From Streptomyces collinus (GTDB lineage: Bacteria > Actinomycetota > Actinomycetes > Streptomycetales > Streptomycetaceae): a DNA stretch of 64,000 nucleotides. Below the pieces are notes generated by a model, which did no database searches, had not been told where the DNA came from, and was given only the letters and a program-made list of their open reading frames with translations. Position 1 is the stretch's first letter. Each line of letters opens with the position of its first letter. Position numbers and translations under genes: made by a program. Location: assembly GCF_031348265.1 (NCBI RefSeq), contig NZ_CP133771.1:5084001-5148000 (forward strand), written 5' to 3'. Positions 16,884 to 25,659 of the stretch are shown piece by piece.

Positions 16884-18012
16884 ATTCGGTATCGCCATCC
16901 CGTCTGCCAGGGTCGGCGGCAAGTCCGCCACCGCGACCGGCAAATCGCTGTCGGTGGTTGCTCTGCGCAAGACCTACGGGGACGTCGTCGCCGTCGACGA
17001 GGCGTCCATGGAGATCGCGGCCGGGGAGTTCGTCACCTTCCTGGGCTCCTCCGGGTCGGGCAAGACCACGACCTTGATGATGATCGCCGGTTTCTGCGAA
17101 CCCGACTCCGGCACCATCACCGTCGGGGACCGCGACGTGACGCGGCTCGCCCCGCAAAAGCGCGGGCTGGGCTTCGTCTTCCAGCAGTACCTGCTCTTCC
17201 CGCACATGACCGTGCGGGAGAACGTCGCCTTCCCGCTCACGCTGCGCGGAGTGCCGAAGGACGAGATCCGCAGGCGCGTCGGGGAGACGCTGGAGATCGC
17301 CGGCCTGTCCGGCTTCGGCGGCCGCAAACCGCGTGAGCTGTCCGGCGGTCAGCAGCAGCGGGTCGCCCTGTGCCGGGCACTGGTCTACCGCCCGCCGGTG
17401 ATCCTCATGGATGAGCCGCTCGGCGCCCTGGACAAGAAGCTGCGTGACCAGCTCCAGGTCGAGATCAAGACCATCCAGCAGGAACTCGGCCTGACCGTCA
17501 TCTACGTGACGCACGATCAGGAAGAGGCACTGGTCATGTCGGACCGCATCGCGGTGATGCGCAACGGCCTGATCGAGCAGTTCGACACCCCGAGGGAACT
17601 CTTCGAGCGGCCGAAGACCCCCTTCGTCGCGGACTTCCTCGGCGCGGCCAACTTCCTGCCCGGCCGTGTGGTGCAGAGCACGGACGAGCACACCGTGGTC
17701 CGCCTCGACCAGTGCGGCGGCCTGCTGCAGGCGCGACGCCACGCCCTGGCCTCCGGAACCCAGGTCAAGGTCGCCGTCCAGCCGGGCCGGCTGCGGGCCT
17801 GCGCCGCCGACGACGGCTTCTGTACCGGCACGGTCGAGACCGCCACGTACGTGGGCACCCTGGTGCGCGCGGGCGTGCGGATCGATGGTGGTGACGCACC
17901 CCTGCTCCGCTTGGAAGTACCGGCCGGACGGGGACCCGTCGCCGGCGAGCGGGTCGGGATCACCGTCGCCCCCGACGACGTCAACCTCTTCGCCGACGAA
18001 CAGGACGGGTGA
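16876..18012 (+). CDS. PotA-type ABC transporter ATP-binding protein
   Basis: 378 residues. Walker A GSSGSGKTT is at about 57-65, the signature LSGGQQQR near 155, Walker B VILMDEPLGALD and the H-loop YVTHDQEEAL follow, and a C-terminal TOBE domain runs from about 285. It energises import through the two downstream permeases. The GTG start overlaps the end of the binding-protein gene by 8 bp. Confidence 0.93.
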   Translation: MAEFGIAIPSARVGGKSATATGKSLSVVALRKTYGDVVAVDEASMEIAAGEFVTFLGSSGSGKTTTLMMIAGFCEPDSGTITVGDRDVTRLAPQKRGLGFVFQQYLLFPHMTVRENVAFPLTLRGVPKDEIRRRVGETLEIAGLSGFGGRKPRELSGGQQQRVALCRALVYRPPVILMDEPLGALDKKLRDQLQVEIKTIQQELGLTVIYVTHDQEEALVMSDRIAVMRNGLIEQFDTPRELFERPKTPFVADFLGAANFLPGRVVQSTDEHTVVRLDQCGGLLQARRHALASGTQVKVAVQPGRLRACAADDGFCTGTVETATYVGTLVRAGVRIDGGDAPLLRLEVPAGRGPVAGERVGITVAPDDVNLFADEQDG

Positions 18013-18015
18013 GCC

Positions 18016-18897
18016 ATGGCCGCCACCCTCACTGCGGGGACTCCCGCCGGCCCGCGCAAGCTCCTGGCCTCCCGCCGCACCCGGGTCGGGATCCTCTACG
18101 CACTGCCGGTCGTCGTCTACCTGCTGGTGCTGTTCGTCTACCCGATCTTCACCACGCTGTTCCTCAGCCTGAAGAACGCCGACGGATCACTCACCCTGCA
18201 CTGGTACGCCGACGCGCTGACCGGGGTCAACCTGTCGGTGCTCTTCACCACGCTGCGGATATCCGCCGAGACGGCGCTGTTCAGTCTCGTCTTCGGGTTC
18301 ATCCTGGCCAACGCGATCTCGCGGCTGAAGCCGTTGTGGGCGGGCCTGGCGATGCTGGTCGTCGTCGTCCCGCACTTCGTCAGCGCCCTGGTGCGCACCT
18401 ACGGCTGGATCATCATGCTCGGCGACAAGGGCCTGGTGAACGAGTCGGTACCGGGCGGGCCGTACCAGCTGCTCTACAACGAACTCGGCGTGGTCATCGG
18501 CACCACCTCCATGATGCTGCCCTACACCGTGCTCCTGCTGTACGGGGTGATGCGCGGTGTGGACCGGCGCCTGCTGGCGGCGGCGGCCAGCATGGGCGCC
18601 GGGCGCGTGACCATCTTCCGCCGGGTCTACCTGCCCCTGGTCGCCCCCGGCCTGGCCAGCGCCGGACTGCTCAGCTTCATCCTCTCGCTGGGCTACTACA
18701 TCACCCCCGCCCTGATGGGCGGACCCAACCAGACGATGATCGCCACCCTCATCAACCAGCAGGTGACGAAGGAGAACCAGTGGAACGGAGCCGCCGCCCA
18801 GGGCGTCATCCTGCTGCTGCTCACCTTCGCAGGACTGCTGCTCGTCAGACTCGTCAGCTCCCTGGGCGCCAGCCGTAAGAAGAGGAGCGCGTCATGA
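18016..18897 (+). CDS. PotB-type ABC transporter permease
   Basis: 293 residues with six membrane segments. The EAA-type cytoplasmic loop is AAASMGAGRVTIFRRVYLP, which docks the ATPase. It opens just 3 bp after the ATPase stop and overlaps the next permease by 4 bp (ATGA), so it is one operon. Confidence 0.9.
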   Translation: MAATLTAGTPAGPRKLLASRRTRVGILYALPVVVYLLVLFVYPIFTTLFLSLKNADGSLTLHWYADALTGVNLSVLFTTLRISAETALFSLVFGFILANAISRLKPLWAGLAMLVVVVPHFVSALVRTYGWIIMLGDKGLVNESVPGGPYQLLYNELGVVIGTTSMMLPYTVLLLYGVMRGVDRRLLAAAASMGAGRVTIFRRVYLPLVAPGLASAGLLSFILSLGYYITPALMGGPNQTMIATLINQQVTKENQWNGAAAQGVILLLLTFAGLLLVRLVSSLGASRKKRSAS

Positions 18898-19760
18898 TGG
18901 AGCTGCGCAAGACCATCGCCGGGCGGATCGCCCTGACCGCCATCGCCACCGTGATCCTGCTGTTCCTGGCCCTGCCGATCGTCGTCATCCTCGTCACCTC
19001 CTTCAGCAACAATGCCTTTGCGGCGTTCCCGCCACAGGCATGGACGCTGAACTGGTACAAGGCGCTGTTCGCCGACGGCAGCAAGTGGCCGGCCGCCCTG
19101 ACGCTCAGCGCGTTCGTCGCGTGCTTGAGCACCCTCTTCTCGCTGATCATCGGCGTGACTGCGGCGACCGCGCTGACCCGGAGCGAACTGCCGCTGCGCT
19201 CCGCGGTCTACGCCCTGGTCCTCGGACCGCTGGTCATCCCGCAGATCGTCACCGCGCTGGGGCTTTTCCTGCTCTTCGAGCCGGCCGCGATGCTGGGCAG
19301 CCCGATCGCCATCGCCCTCGGCCACACCGTGCTGGCCTCGCCGATCGCGGTGCTGATCCTCATCGCGACCCTGCGCGGAATCGACGAGCGGCTGGAGGAC
19401 GCCGCCGCCAGCATGGGCGCCGGACGCCTGACGATCGCCCGGCGGATCACCTTCCCCCTCGCCGCCCCCGGCATGATCGCGGCGGCAATCTTCTCCTTCA
19501 TCACCAGCTTCGACGAGTTCTACATCTCCCAGTTCCTGTCCTCGGTCGACACCGTCACCCTGCCGGTGCAGGTCTACAACTCCCTGACCTTCGACATCGA
19601 CCCCAGCGTGACCGCGGTCAGCGCGCTCCTGACCGCCTTCGCGATCCTCGCCCTCGGCCTGGTGGCCCTCGTGCGCTGGCTCGGGTCCGGACGGCAGGAC
19701 TCCCTGCTGTCGGTCGAGAACACCACAGGGGTCGCCACCCCCGGAGGCGATGCCGTATGA
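18894..19760 (+). CDS. PotC-type ABC transporter permease
   Basis: 288 residues with six membrane segments. The EAA loop is AAASMGAGRLTIARRITFP, followed by SFITSFDEFYISQFLSSVD, typical of PotC. It completes the importer with the PotB-like partner. A short ATG frame overlaps its stop (19757) but closes after 21 codons. Confidence 0.9.
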   Translation: MMELRKTIAGRIALTAIATVILLFLALPIVVILVTSFSNNAFAAFPPQAWTLNWYKALFADGSKWPAALTLSAFVACLSTLFSLIIGVTAATALTRSELPLRSAVYALVLGPLVIPQIVTALGLFLLFEPAAMLGSPIAIALGHTVLASPIAVLILIATLRGIDERLEDAAASMGAGRLTIARRITFPLAAPGMIAAAIFSFITSFDEFYISQFLSSVDTVTLPVQVYNSLTFDIDPSVTAVSALLTAFAILALGLVALVRWLGSGRQDSLLSVENTTGVATPGGDAV

Positions 19761-19818
19761 CCACCCAGCGCTCCTGCCCCCCTCTGACCCTCCCGCGGCC
19801 GGCGAAAGAGTCATCGGC

Positions 19819-20097
19819 ATGACCGACACGCTCACCACTCCCTCGTGGGAGTCGGCAGCCCTTCAATCCGTCCCCAGCGGCTACCTCGCCCACGACTGGC
19901 ACCCCGCCACACGCACTCTCCACCACCGACAACGACCTGATCGCCGAGCACGTCGAGACATGGGCGTCGAGTCCGACTGGGTCAGCACCACCCCGCAGAC
20001 GGGCGCCCACAGCCGGACCGGCAGACCTCCGAGCCCGCCGACAAGGCTGACGAGGCCGGCAAGGCCACAGGACAGAGAACACGACAGGACGCACGCC
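19819..20097 (+). pseudogene. Possible remnant of an aldehyde dehydrogenase start
   Basis: After the permease stop, an ATG frame reads ALQSVPSGYLAHDWHPATRT. By eye this resembles the start of succinate-semialdehyde dehydrogenases (..VPTGLLIxGxWRPA..). It then turns into His/Arg-rich nonsense while a neighbouring frame continues LSTTDNDLIAEHVETW. It is in frame with the downstream FAD oxidase, but an extension of that enzyme is unlikely. I read it as a frameshifted, deleted remnant; certainty is low. Confidence 0.3.
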
Positions 20098-21381
20098 ATG
20101 AAGCAGATCCCCTACTGGCTCGACACAGCCCCCGCCCTGCCCGACCGTTCAGGGAAGGACATGCCCGACGAGGCGGACGTGGTGGTGATCGGCGGCGGCC
20201 TCACCGGCCTGTCCACCGCCTACCACGCCGCCCGCAAGGGCGCCCGCGTCATCCTCGTCGAGAAGGACAAGGTGGGCTCGGGCGCCTCCGGCCGCAACGG
20301 CAGCATGTGCACCCAGGGCATCACCATCAGCACCGCAGAAGCCCGTAAGCGCTACGGCCAGCAGCGCGCCCGCGAGCTGTACGACGCCTTCCGCGACGCG
20401 GTCGACGCCGTAGAGGAGATCACGCGGACGGAAGAGATCGACTGCGATTTCCACCGCGCCGGACGCCTCGCCGTCGCCGCCAAGCCGCGGCACTTCGAGG
20501 CGATGCGGTCGAAACAGCGGGACTTGGCAGAGAACTTCGGGCACGAGACACAGCTCCTCACCCGCGGCGAGCTGAAGTCGGAGCTCAGCTCGGACTTCTA
20601 CCACGGCGCCCTGCTCGACCCGGACAGCGCCGCCCTGCACGTCGGCAAGTACGTCCACGGCCTGGCCGAGGCCGCCGAACGCGCCGGCGCCGAGATCCAC
20701 GAACGCAACGCGGCCACCGGCCTCACCCGTCTCCCCGGTGGCGGCTTCGTGGTCGAGACGCTGCACGGCAGCATCCGTGCCAAGCAGGTGATGGCCGCGA
20801 CCGACGCCTACACCGACAGATCGCTGCCCTGGTTTCGCAAGCGGCTCATCAACGTCGGCAGCTTCATCATCGTCACCGAACCGCTCGGCGAGGAGCGCGC
20901 CAAGGCCCTGATCCCGAACGGCCGCCTGGTCGTCGACTCCAAGAACATCGGCCACTACATCCGCCTCACGCCCGACAACCGCCTCGCCTTCGGCGGCCGG
21001 GCAGCCTTCACCCCTTCGAACCCGGCCTCCGACGTCAAGAGCGGAGACATCCTGAAACGGGACATGACGGCGAGCTTCCCGCAGCTCGCGGGGGTACGGA
21101 TCGACTACCTGTGGGGCGGCCGGGTCGGCTTCTCCTGGGACCGCATCCCGCACGCGGGCGAGGTCAACGGCCTCTACTACGCCATGGGTTACTGCGGCCA
21201 CGGCGTCCAGATGGCCACCTATATGGGCCGCGCGGTCGCCGAGATGATGGACGGCCGCCCCGAGGCCAACCCCCTGCGCGGCCTCGGCTTCCCCAAGGTC
21301 CCCGTCCCCTTCTACAACGGCACCGCCTGGTTCCTGCCGTTCGGCGGCGCCTACTACCAGGCCAAGGACAAGCTGCGCTGA
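20098..21381 (+). CDS. FAD-dependent amine oxidase-like protein (DAO fold), second paralogue
   Basis: 427 residues. It opens MKQIPYWLDTAPALPDRSGK and has the FAD motif VVVIGGGLTGLSTAYHAARK, the flavin loop GASGRNGSM and the C-terminal YAMGYCGHGVQMATYMGRAV. It shares domain order and many motifs with the protein at 13917, including the ending WFLPFGGAYYQAKDKLR. It is probably read with the importer operon, so uptake and oxidation of an amine would be linked. Divergence from its paralogue suggests a different substrate or a second step. Confidence 0.87.
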   Translation: MKQIPYWLDTAPALPDRSGKDMPDEADVVVIGGGLTGLSTAYHAARKGARVILVEKDKVGSGASGRNGSMCTQGITISTAEARKRYGQQRARELYDAFRDAVDAVEEITRTEEIDCDFHRAGRLAVAAKPRHFEAMRSKQRDLAENFGHETQLLTRGELKSELSSDFYHGALLDPDSAALHVGKYVHGLAEAAERAGAEIHERNAATGLTRLPGGGFVVETLHGSIRAKQVMAATDAYTDRSLPWFRKRLINVGSFIIVTEPLGEERAKALIPNGRLVVDSKNIGHYIRLTPDNRLAFGGRAAFTPSNPASDVKSGDILKRDMTASFPQLAGVRIDYLWGGRVGFSWDRIPHAGEVNGLYYAMGYCGHGVQMATYMGRAVAEMMDGRPEANPLRGLGFPKVPVPFYNGTAWFLPFGGAYYQAKDKLR

Positions 21382-21539
21382 ACCGTTGCCGACAGCATGC
21401 CGTACTGCGTGGCCCTTTCCCTCCCCAGCCGCGGAAGGCCCCGCAAGGTCGGGACGCGGCGCTCCAGTTCCAGCATCTCTCCGAGTACGGCGATCCTCCG
21501 GCCCTCGGCCTCGGTCGCGCCGCCGTCCGACTCGGTCAT
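21354..21539 (-). CDS. Short ORF of uncertain reality
   Basis: A 61-codon frame with an ATG at 21539 preceded by GGAGAG. It reads RRIAVLGEMLELERRVP, reminiscent of a short MurF-like segment, but lacks any complete domain. It overlaps the end of the FAD oxidase gene. It may be a fragment or chance. The rest of the 478-bp gap to 21859 contains no gene. Confidence 0.2.
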   Translation of the reverse strand: MTESDGGATEAEGRRIAVLGEMLELERRVPTLRGLPRLGRERATQYGMLSATVQRSLSLAW

Positions 21540-21765
21540 CAAGACTCTCCGTTCTGAATGAGGGGCGCGAAAGTGATTGCGCGGCCGGTGCAGGAAGCGG
21601 ATACGCGGCTGAGGGTCGCGCTCCTTGTGTCGCGCACTGTGTGTCATGCCTCCAGCCTGGAAGCCCGGCTGCCTCCCGCCCATCCGGCGACTGTCGAGCC
21701 CACCCCCGCCCAGTGGCGGGAGAAGACCGCCGTCCGGTCACGCCGGGCCGGTGGGGACGAGACTC

Positions 21766-21803
21766 CGCCGGTCGGCGGGGCGGTACCCGCCGGTCGGCGG
21801 GGC
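21766..21803. repeat. 16-bp direct repeat, period 22
   Basis: CGCCGGTCGGCGGGGC occurs at 21766-21781 and again at 21788-21803, within 100 bp of the start of the DUF418-type gene. Each unit is itself partly palindromic (CCGGTCGG), so it may be a promoter element or simple slippage. Confidence 0.5.
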
Positions 21804-21859
21804 CGATACCGAAGCCTGCCGGATGGTCCGCCACCCGGCGGCAACGCGAGATTCTCCGT

Positions 21860-23125
21860 ATGACCAAGTCGCAGCCGCTGCAGGAGACGTCAGCTCCGCA
21901 GGAGAACTCGCCTCCGCAGCCCCGAACCTCTCCCGAGTCCGCCGTGCCGGCCTCGCCCGGTCCTTCGATGGGACGCCTCGTCGGGGTGGACCTGGCCCGC
22001 GCGCTGGCAGTGTTCGGCATGTACGTCGTGCACATCGGTCCCCCACTGTCGGCCACGGACGGCGTCGCCAGCTGGGTCCGGTACATGGCGGACGGCCACT
22101 CGTCGATCCTGTTCGCCACCCTCGCCGGGTTCTCACTGATGCTGCTCGCCGGCCGCCGGGAACCGAAGACCGGCCTCGCCGGACGGCAGGCGAAGGCCAG
22201 GATCGCGATCCGCGCCGTGGTCCTGCTGGCGCTGGGCACCGCGATGGCGATGGAATACGGGGGAGTGATCATCCTCGGCTTCTACGGGGTCTACTTCCTG
22301 CTGGCCCTGCCCCTGGTGCGACTGCGGGCCAAGACGCTCGCGATCATCGCGGCCACCCTCGCCCTCGTCACACCACAGCTGTCGTTCGCCCTGAACTCAC
22401 TGCTGACGGAGCCGGTCCGGAAGAGCATCAACGCCTACGACCCGCTGCACCGCCTCAGCGACGTGGGAGTGCTCGATCTCCTGTTCACCGGCTTCTACCC
22501 GACGATCACGTGGATGTCGTTCGTGGTCGCCGGGATGGCCCTGGCCCGCCTTGACCTGTCCCAGACCGCCCTCCAGTGGCGCCTGGCCGCGCTCGGCTTG
22601 GCCCTCACCGCGGCCGCGTACGGCATGTCCTTGCTGCTGGCCGGCAAGGACGCGTTGGACAGCTTGGCGGAAGGCGGAGGGTCGTCCGGCAGCTCCGGCT
22701 CGATGTCCGGTGGCTCCGGGCCGATGCCCCCCGACGGCGGGTCGTTCGAGCCCCAGGCATCGATGCTCTTGACGGCCGGGCCGCACAGCGGCACCACGTT
22801 CGACATCATCGGTAGCGTGGGAGTCGCGATCCTCGTGATCGTGGGCGCAACGGTGGCGATGGACCGCCTGCCGCGACTGCGCCGCCTGGCCAAACCGGTC
22901 ATCGCCGTGGGCACCATGTCTCTGACGGCCTACGTCGGCCACTTCGTCGCACAGTCCATGCTGTCCATGCCCGGCGGGACCAGCACCCAGCAGTCCTGGG
23001 TGCCGCTGCTCATGTTCGTCCTCGGGGCGATCGTGTTCGCAGCGACCTGGTCCCGCTTCTTCCGCCGGGGCCCCCTGGAGTACCTGCTCAACGCCGCCAC
23101 CAAGCCGGCGAAGCACATCCGATGA
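21860..23125 (+). CDS. DUF418/acyltransferase-3-like polytopic membrane protein
   Basis: 421 residues with a Pro/Ser-rich N-terminal tail, then RLVGVDLARALAVFGMYVVH, the opening typical of DUF418/DUF1624-type proteins. It has about ten membrane segments. A Gly/Ser/Met-rich hydrophilic loop (about residues 270-305) interrupts them. The C-terminal part (AVGTMSLTAYVGHFVAQ) matches the DUF418 C-terminal domain. Related proteins are suspected acyl-group or HGSNAT-like transferases acting on envelope components; no substrate is known. Confidence 0.75.
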   Translation: MTKSQPLQETSAPQENSPPQPRTSPESAVPASPGPSMGRLVGVDLARALAVFGMYVVHIGPPLSATDGVASWVRYMADGHSSILFATLAGFSLMLLAGRREPKTGLAGRQAKARIAIRAVVLLALGTAMAMEYGGVIILGFYGVYFLLALPLVRLRAKTLAIIAATLALVTPQLSFALNSLLTEPVRKSINAYDPLHRLSDVGVLDLLFTGFYPTITWMSFVVAGMALARLDLSQTALQWRLAALGLALTAAAYGMSLLLAGKDALDSLAEGGGSSGSSGSMSGGSGPMPPDGGSFEPQASMLLTAGPHSGTTFDIIGSVGVAILVIVGATVAMDRLPRLRRLAKPVIAVGTMSLTAYVGHFVAQSMLSMPGGTSTQQSWVPLLMFVLGAIVFAATWSRFFRRGPLEYLLNAATKPAKHIR

Positions 23126-23132
23126 CTCCGGA

Positions 23133-23164
23133 CCGGGGTGGCTCGCCGCGACGTCCCACCCCGG
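23133..23164 (+). terminator. Hairpin terminator
   Basis: A 9-bp stem CCGGGGTGG/CCACCCCGG (23133-23141 with 23156-23164) begins 7 bp after the stop of the DUF418-type gene. Confidence 0.65.
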
Positions 23165-23318
23165 CCTGGACCGCTCATGGATCCAGCAAGCCCATAGTTC
23201 CTCCAAGCTTCCACCCGGAAGTCTGGATCGTCGCCGAAAGGGTGCACCGTGGGCCGCAAGTCCCACGTGCAGGCTGGTTACGCCCGCCAGCAAAATCAAT
23301 GTGCCCTCAATGTGCCCT

Positions 23319-23392
23319 GGCCGCCTGACGGCCCCTCCCCGGCACGCAAAAGGGCGAGGCCCGAAGACCCCGCCCGACTCCTACGAAACCCC
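23319..23392. repeat. 75-bp dispersed repeat, right copy, with hairpin
   Basis: Matches 8980-9054, from GGCCGCC to CGAAACCCC. Its hairpin is weaker (two mismatches in the 10-bp stem). It lies 4 bp from the stop of the minus-strand gene at 23396 and marks the right border of the accessory segment. Confidence 0.7.
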
Positions 23393-23395
23393 AGC

Positions 23396-23827
23396 TCAGG
23401 GCCACACCAAGCAATAAGGCTGATGCCCCGCCTCATGCAGCCGATGCGAGAAGTCCTGCCACTCGTGCAGCAGCTGGTACACGTTGAACGCGTCCCGGGG
23501 GCCGCCGCGGTCCGGGACCGTCGACCAGATGAAGGCCGCCGCGCCCACGGCCTCCTCGCCGATGCCGCGCAGCGGGTCGACGACCGTCATGGGGAGCTTG
23601 ACCACCGCGTAGTCGGGGTGCAGGACGACCAGTTCCAGGGGCGGGACCTTGTGCAGGGGGACGCCCTCGATGCCCGTGAGGACCATGGCCGCCATCGTCT
23701 CCGGCTTGATCTTCGTGAACATGCCGTTCATGCCGAGCTCGTCGCCGCCGAGCTCCTCGGGGCGCATCGAGATCGGGACGCGGGCCGCGGTCGCGCCGTC
23801 GGGCGCACCGAAGTACTTGTACGTCAC
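23396..23827 (-). CDS. Conserved hypothetical protein (DUF6423-like)
   Basis: About 143 residues from the GTG at 23827 (VTYKYFGAPDGATAARVPIS), ending HEAGHQPYCLVWP. There are no membrane segments or catalytic motifs I can name. I recall similar proteins beside hemL in other Streptomyces, but the family number is from memory and uncertain. The frame is open upstream to 24037, where an ATG follows GGTGGAG, but that part is low-complexity Arg/Gly/Glu sequence and probably not translated. Confidence 0.65.
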   Translation of the reverse strand: MTYKYFGAPDGATAARVPISMRPEELGGDELGMNGMFTKIKPETMAAMVLTGIEGVPLHKVPPLELVVLHPDYAVVKLPMTVVDPLRGIGEEAVGAAAFIWSTVPDRGGPRDAFNVYQLLHEWQDFSHRLHEAGHQPYCLVWP

Positions 23828-24342
23828 CCCCACCCGACCACCATTCCCGCTGCTCCCGGCCCGAAGATCGTCGACCTGACGTTCAGTACGTCCGGCGGCC
23901 CGCTCCGGTTCACTCGGTGCACCCTGTGTCTGACGCGGTTCCTGAGCGTCCTCCGCCTCGCGCCGGTGCCTTCCCCGCCGGGCACGTCGAGGACCCAGGC
24001 CATCAGTCCCCTCGCCCAGTCCGCCACCGCGATGCATATCTCCACCCGACTGCTTTTCTAGGACGCGTCGCCCCCGCCGCGCAACCCGATCATCGTGTCA
24101 GTGACCTCCCCCACGGCCGCCCGCCGAAACGTACGCCGAAACATCTGGCCGCAGGATCTCCGCAGCCTCCGACCACCCCGGGGCGTTTGAGCTGTGGGTA
24201 TCAGGGTCCAGTCTCGCAGACGACGGGGACCTGGGGGCGGGTTGTCCCATGCCCCGCCCTTCCGCGCCCCTGGCCTACCCTGAACAGGTCACTGGCACCC
24301 GGAGCCCGACAGCGTCGGAGAAGGTCGGAGAAGTCGCAGGTC
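23828..24342. other. Intergenic region before hemL
   Basis: 515 bp without a convincing gene. It should hold the divergent promoters for the hypothetical gene and hemL; GCCTACCCTGAA near 24271-24282 has a TACCCT that fits a -10 for hemL. No strong hairpin is seen. Confidence 0.4.
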
Positions 24343-25659
24343 ATGAGTGAACTGGCATATCCGTATGAAGCACCGGCCTCGCAGGCTCTGTTCGACCGCG
24401 CGGCGGCCGTCACGCCCGGCGGCGTGAACTCCCCGGTGCGGGCCTTCCGAGCCGTCGGCGGCACTCCGCGGTTCATGGTGTCCGGCACCGGCCCCTATCT
24501 GACCGACGCCGACGGCAGGGAGTACGTCGACCTCGTCTGCTCCTGGGGACCCATGATCCTCGGGCACTCCCACCCCGAGGTCATCGCCGCCGTGCAGGAC
24601 GCCGTCTCCCGCGGCACGTCCTTCGGCACGCCCGGTGAGGGCGAGGTCGCGCTCGCCGAGGAGATGACCGCCCGGGTCGCGCCGCTGGAGCAGGTGCGGC
24701 TCGTCTCCAGCGGCACCGAGGCGACCATGTCCGCGATCCGCCTCGCCCGCGGCTTCACGCAGCGCACCAAGGTGGTCAAGTTCGCCGGGTGCTACCACGG
24801 GCACGTCGACTCGCTGCTCGCCGCGGCCGGCAGCGGTGTCGCCACCTTCGCGCTGCCCGACACCCCGGGCGTCACCGGCGCCCAGGCCGGCGACACCATC
24901 GTCCTGCCCTACAACGACCTGGACGCCGTGCGCGAGGCCTTCCGGGCGCACCCGGGCGAGATCGCCTGCGTGATCACCGAGGCCTCCCCGGGCAACATGG
25001 GCGTCGTCCCGCCCGCCGAGGGCTTCAACCAGGGCCTGAAGGACATCTGCTCCGAGAACGGCGCCCTCTACGTCTCCGACGAGGTCATGACCGGCTTCCG
25101 GACCAGCCGCGCCGGGTGGTTCGGGGTCGACGGCGTCGTCCCCGACCTGATGACCTTCGGCAAGGTCATGGGCGGCGGCTTCCCGGCCGCGGCCTTCGGC
25201 GGGCGCGCGGACGTGATGGCCCACCTCGCCCCGGCCGGGCCCGTCTACCAGGCCGGCACCCTCTCCGGTAACCCCGTCGCCACCGCCGCCGGGCTCGCCC
25301 AGCTGCGGCTCCTCGACGACGCCGCGTACGCCAAGGTCGACGCCGTGTCGAAGGAGATCCAGGGGCTCGTCACCGGGGCCCTGACCAAGGAGGGCGTCGC
25401 GCACCGGCTGCAGACCGCCTCCAACATGTTCTCGGTGTTCTTCACCGACCGGCCCGTGCGGAACTACGAGGACGCCAAGACGCAGGAGTCCTTCCGCTTC
25501 ACGGCGTTCTTCCACTCGCTGCTCGCCGACGGCGTCTACCTGCCGCCGTCCTCCTTCGAGTCCTGGTTCGTGTCCACCGCGCACGACGAGCGGGCCGTGC
25601 AGCGGATCGCCGACGCCCTTCCGGCGGCGGCCCGGGCGGCGGCGGAGGCGACGGCATGA
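24343..25659 (+). CDS. hemL: Glutamate-1-semialdehyde 2,1-aminomutase
   Basis: 438 residues, the full length of the family. The PLP lysine is K274 in TFGKVMGGGFPAAAF. Other conserved parts are GGVNSPVRAF, SSGTEATMSAIRLAR and the cofactor-binding SDEVMTGFR. The enzyme moves the amino group of glutamate-1-semialdehyde to give 5-aminolevulinate in the C5 haem pathway. It overlaps the following phosphatase gene by ATGA. Confidence 0.96.
   Translation: MSELAYPYEAPASQALFDRAAAVTPGGVNSPVRAFRAVGGTPRFMVSGTGPYLTDADGREYVDLVCSWGPMILGHSHPEVIAAVQDAVSRGTSFGTPGEGEVALAEEMTARVAPLEQVRLVSSGTEATMSAIRLARGFTQRTKVVKFAGCYHGHVDSLLAAAGSGVATFALPDTPGVTGAQAGDTIVLPYNDLDAVREAFRAHPGEIACVITEASPGNMGVVPPAEGFNQGLKDICSENGALYVSDEVMTGFRTSRAGWFGVDGVVPDLMTFGKVMGGGFPAAAFGGRADVMAHLAPAGPVYQAGTLSGNPVATAAGLAQLRLLDDAAYAKVDAVSKEIQGLVTGALTKEGVAHRLQTASNMFSVFFTDRPVRNYEDAKTQESFRFTAFFHSLLADGVYLPPSSFESWFVSTAHDERAVQRIADALPAAARAAAEATA

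Noticed and set aside
19819..20097. N-terminal extension of the second FAD oxidase to 19819 or 19750
   Set aside because: The added part is His/Arg/Pro-rich and the paralogue starts exactly at the MKxxPYWLDTAP position.
20149..22272. Long minus-strand frame across the second FAD oxidase and the DUF418 gene
   Set aside because: Shadow of well-supported plus-strand genes; no domain or ribosome site.
23249..23395. Possible integrase tail or attachment site (..CALNVPWPP..) near the right 75-bp repeat
   Set aside because: Only a few residues look suggestive. No recombinase domain, tRNA or core att duplication was found, and the terminator explanation is sufficient.
23828..24037. 70-codon N-terminal extension of the hypothetical gene before hemL
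   Set aside because: The segment is Arg/Gly/Glu-rich and unlike the well-formed protein after 23827; the later GTG gives a compact domain.
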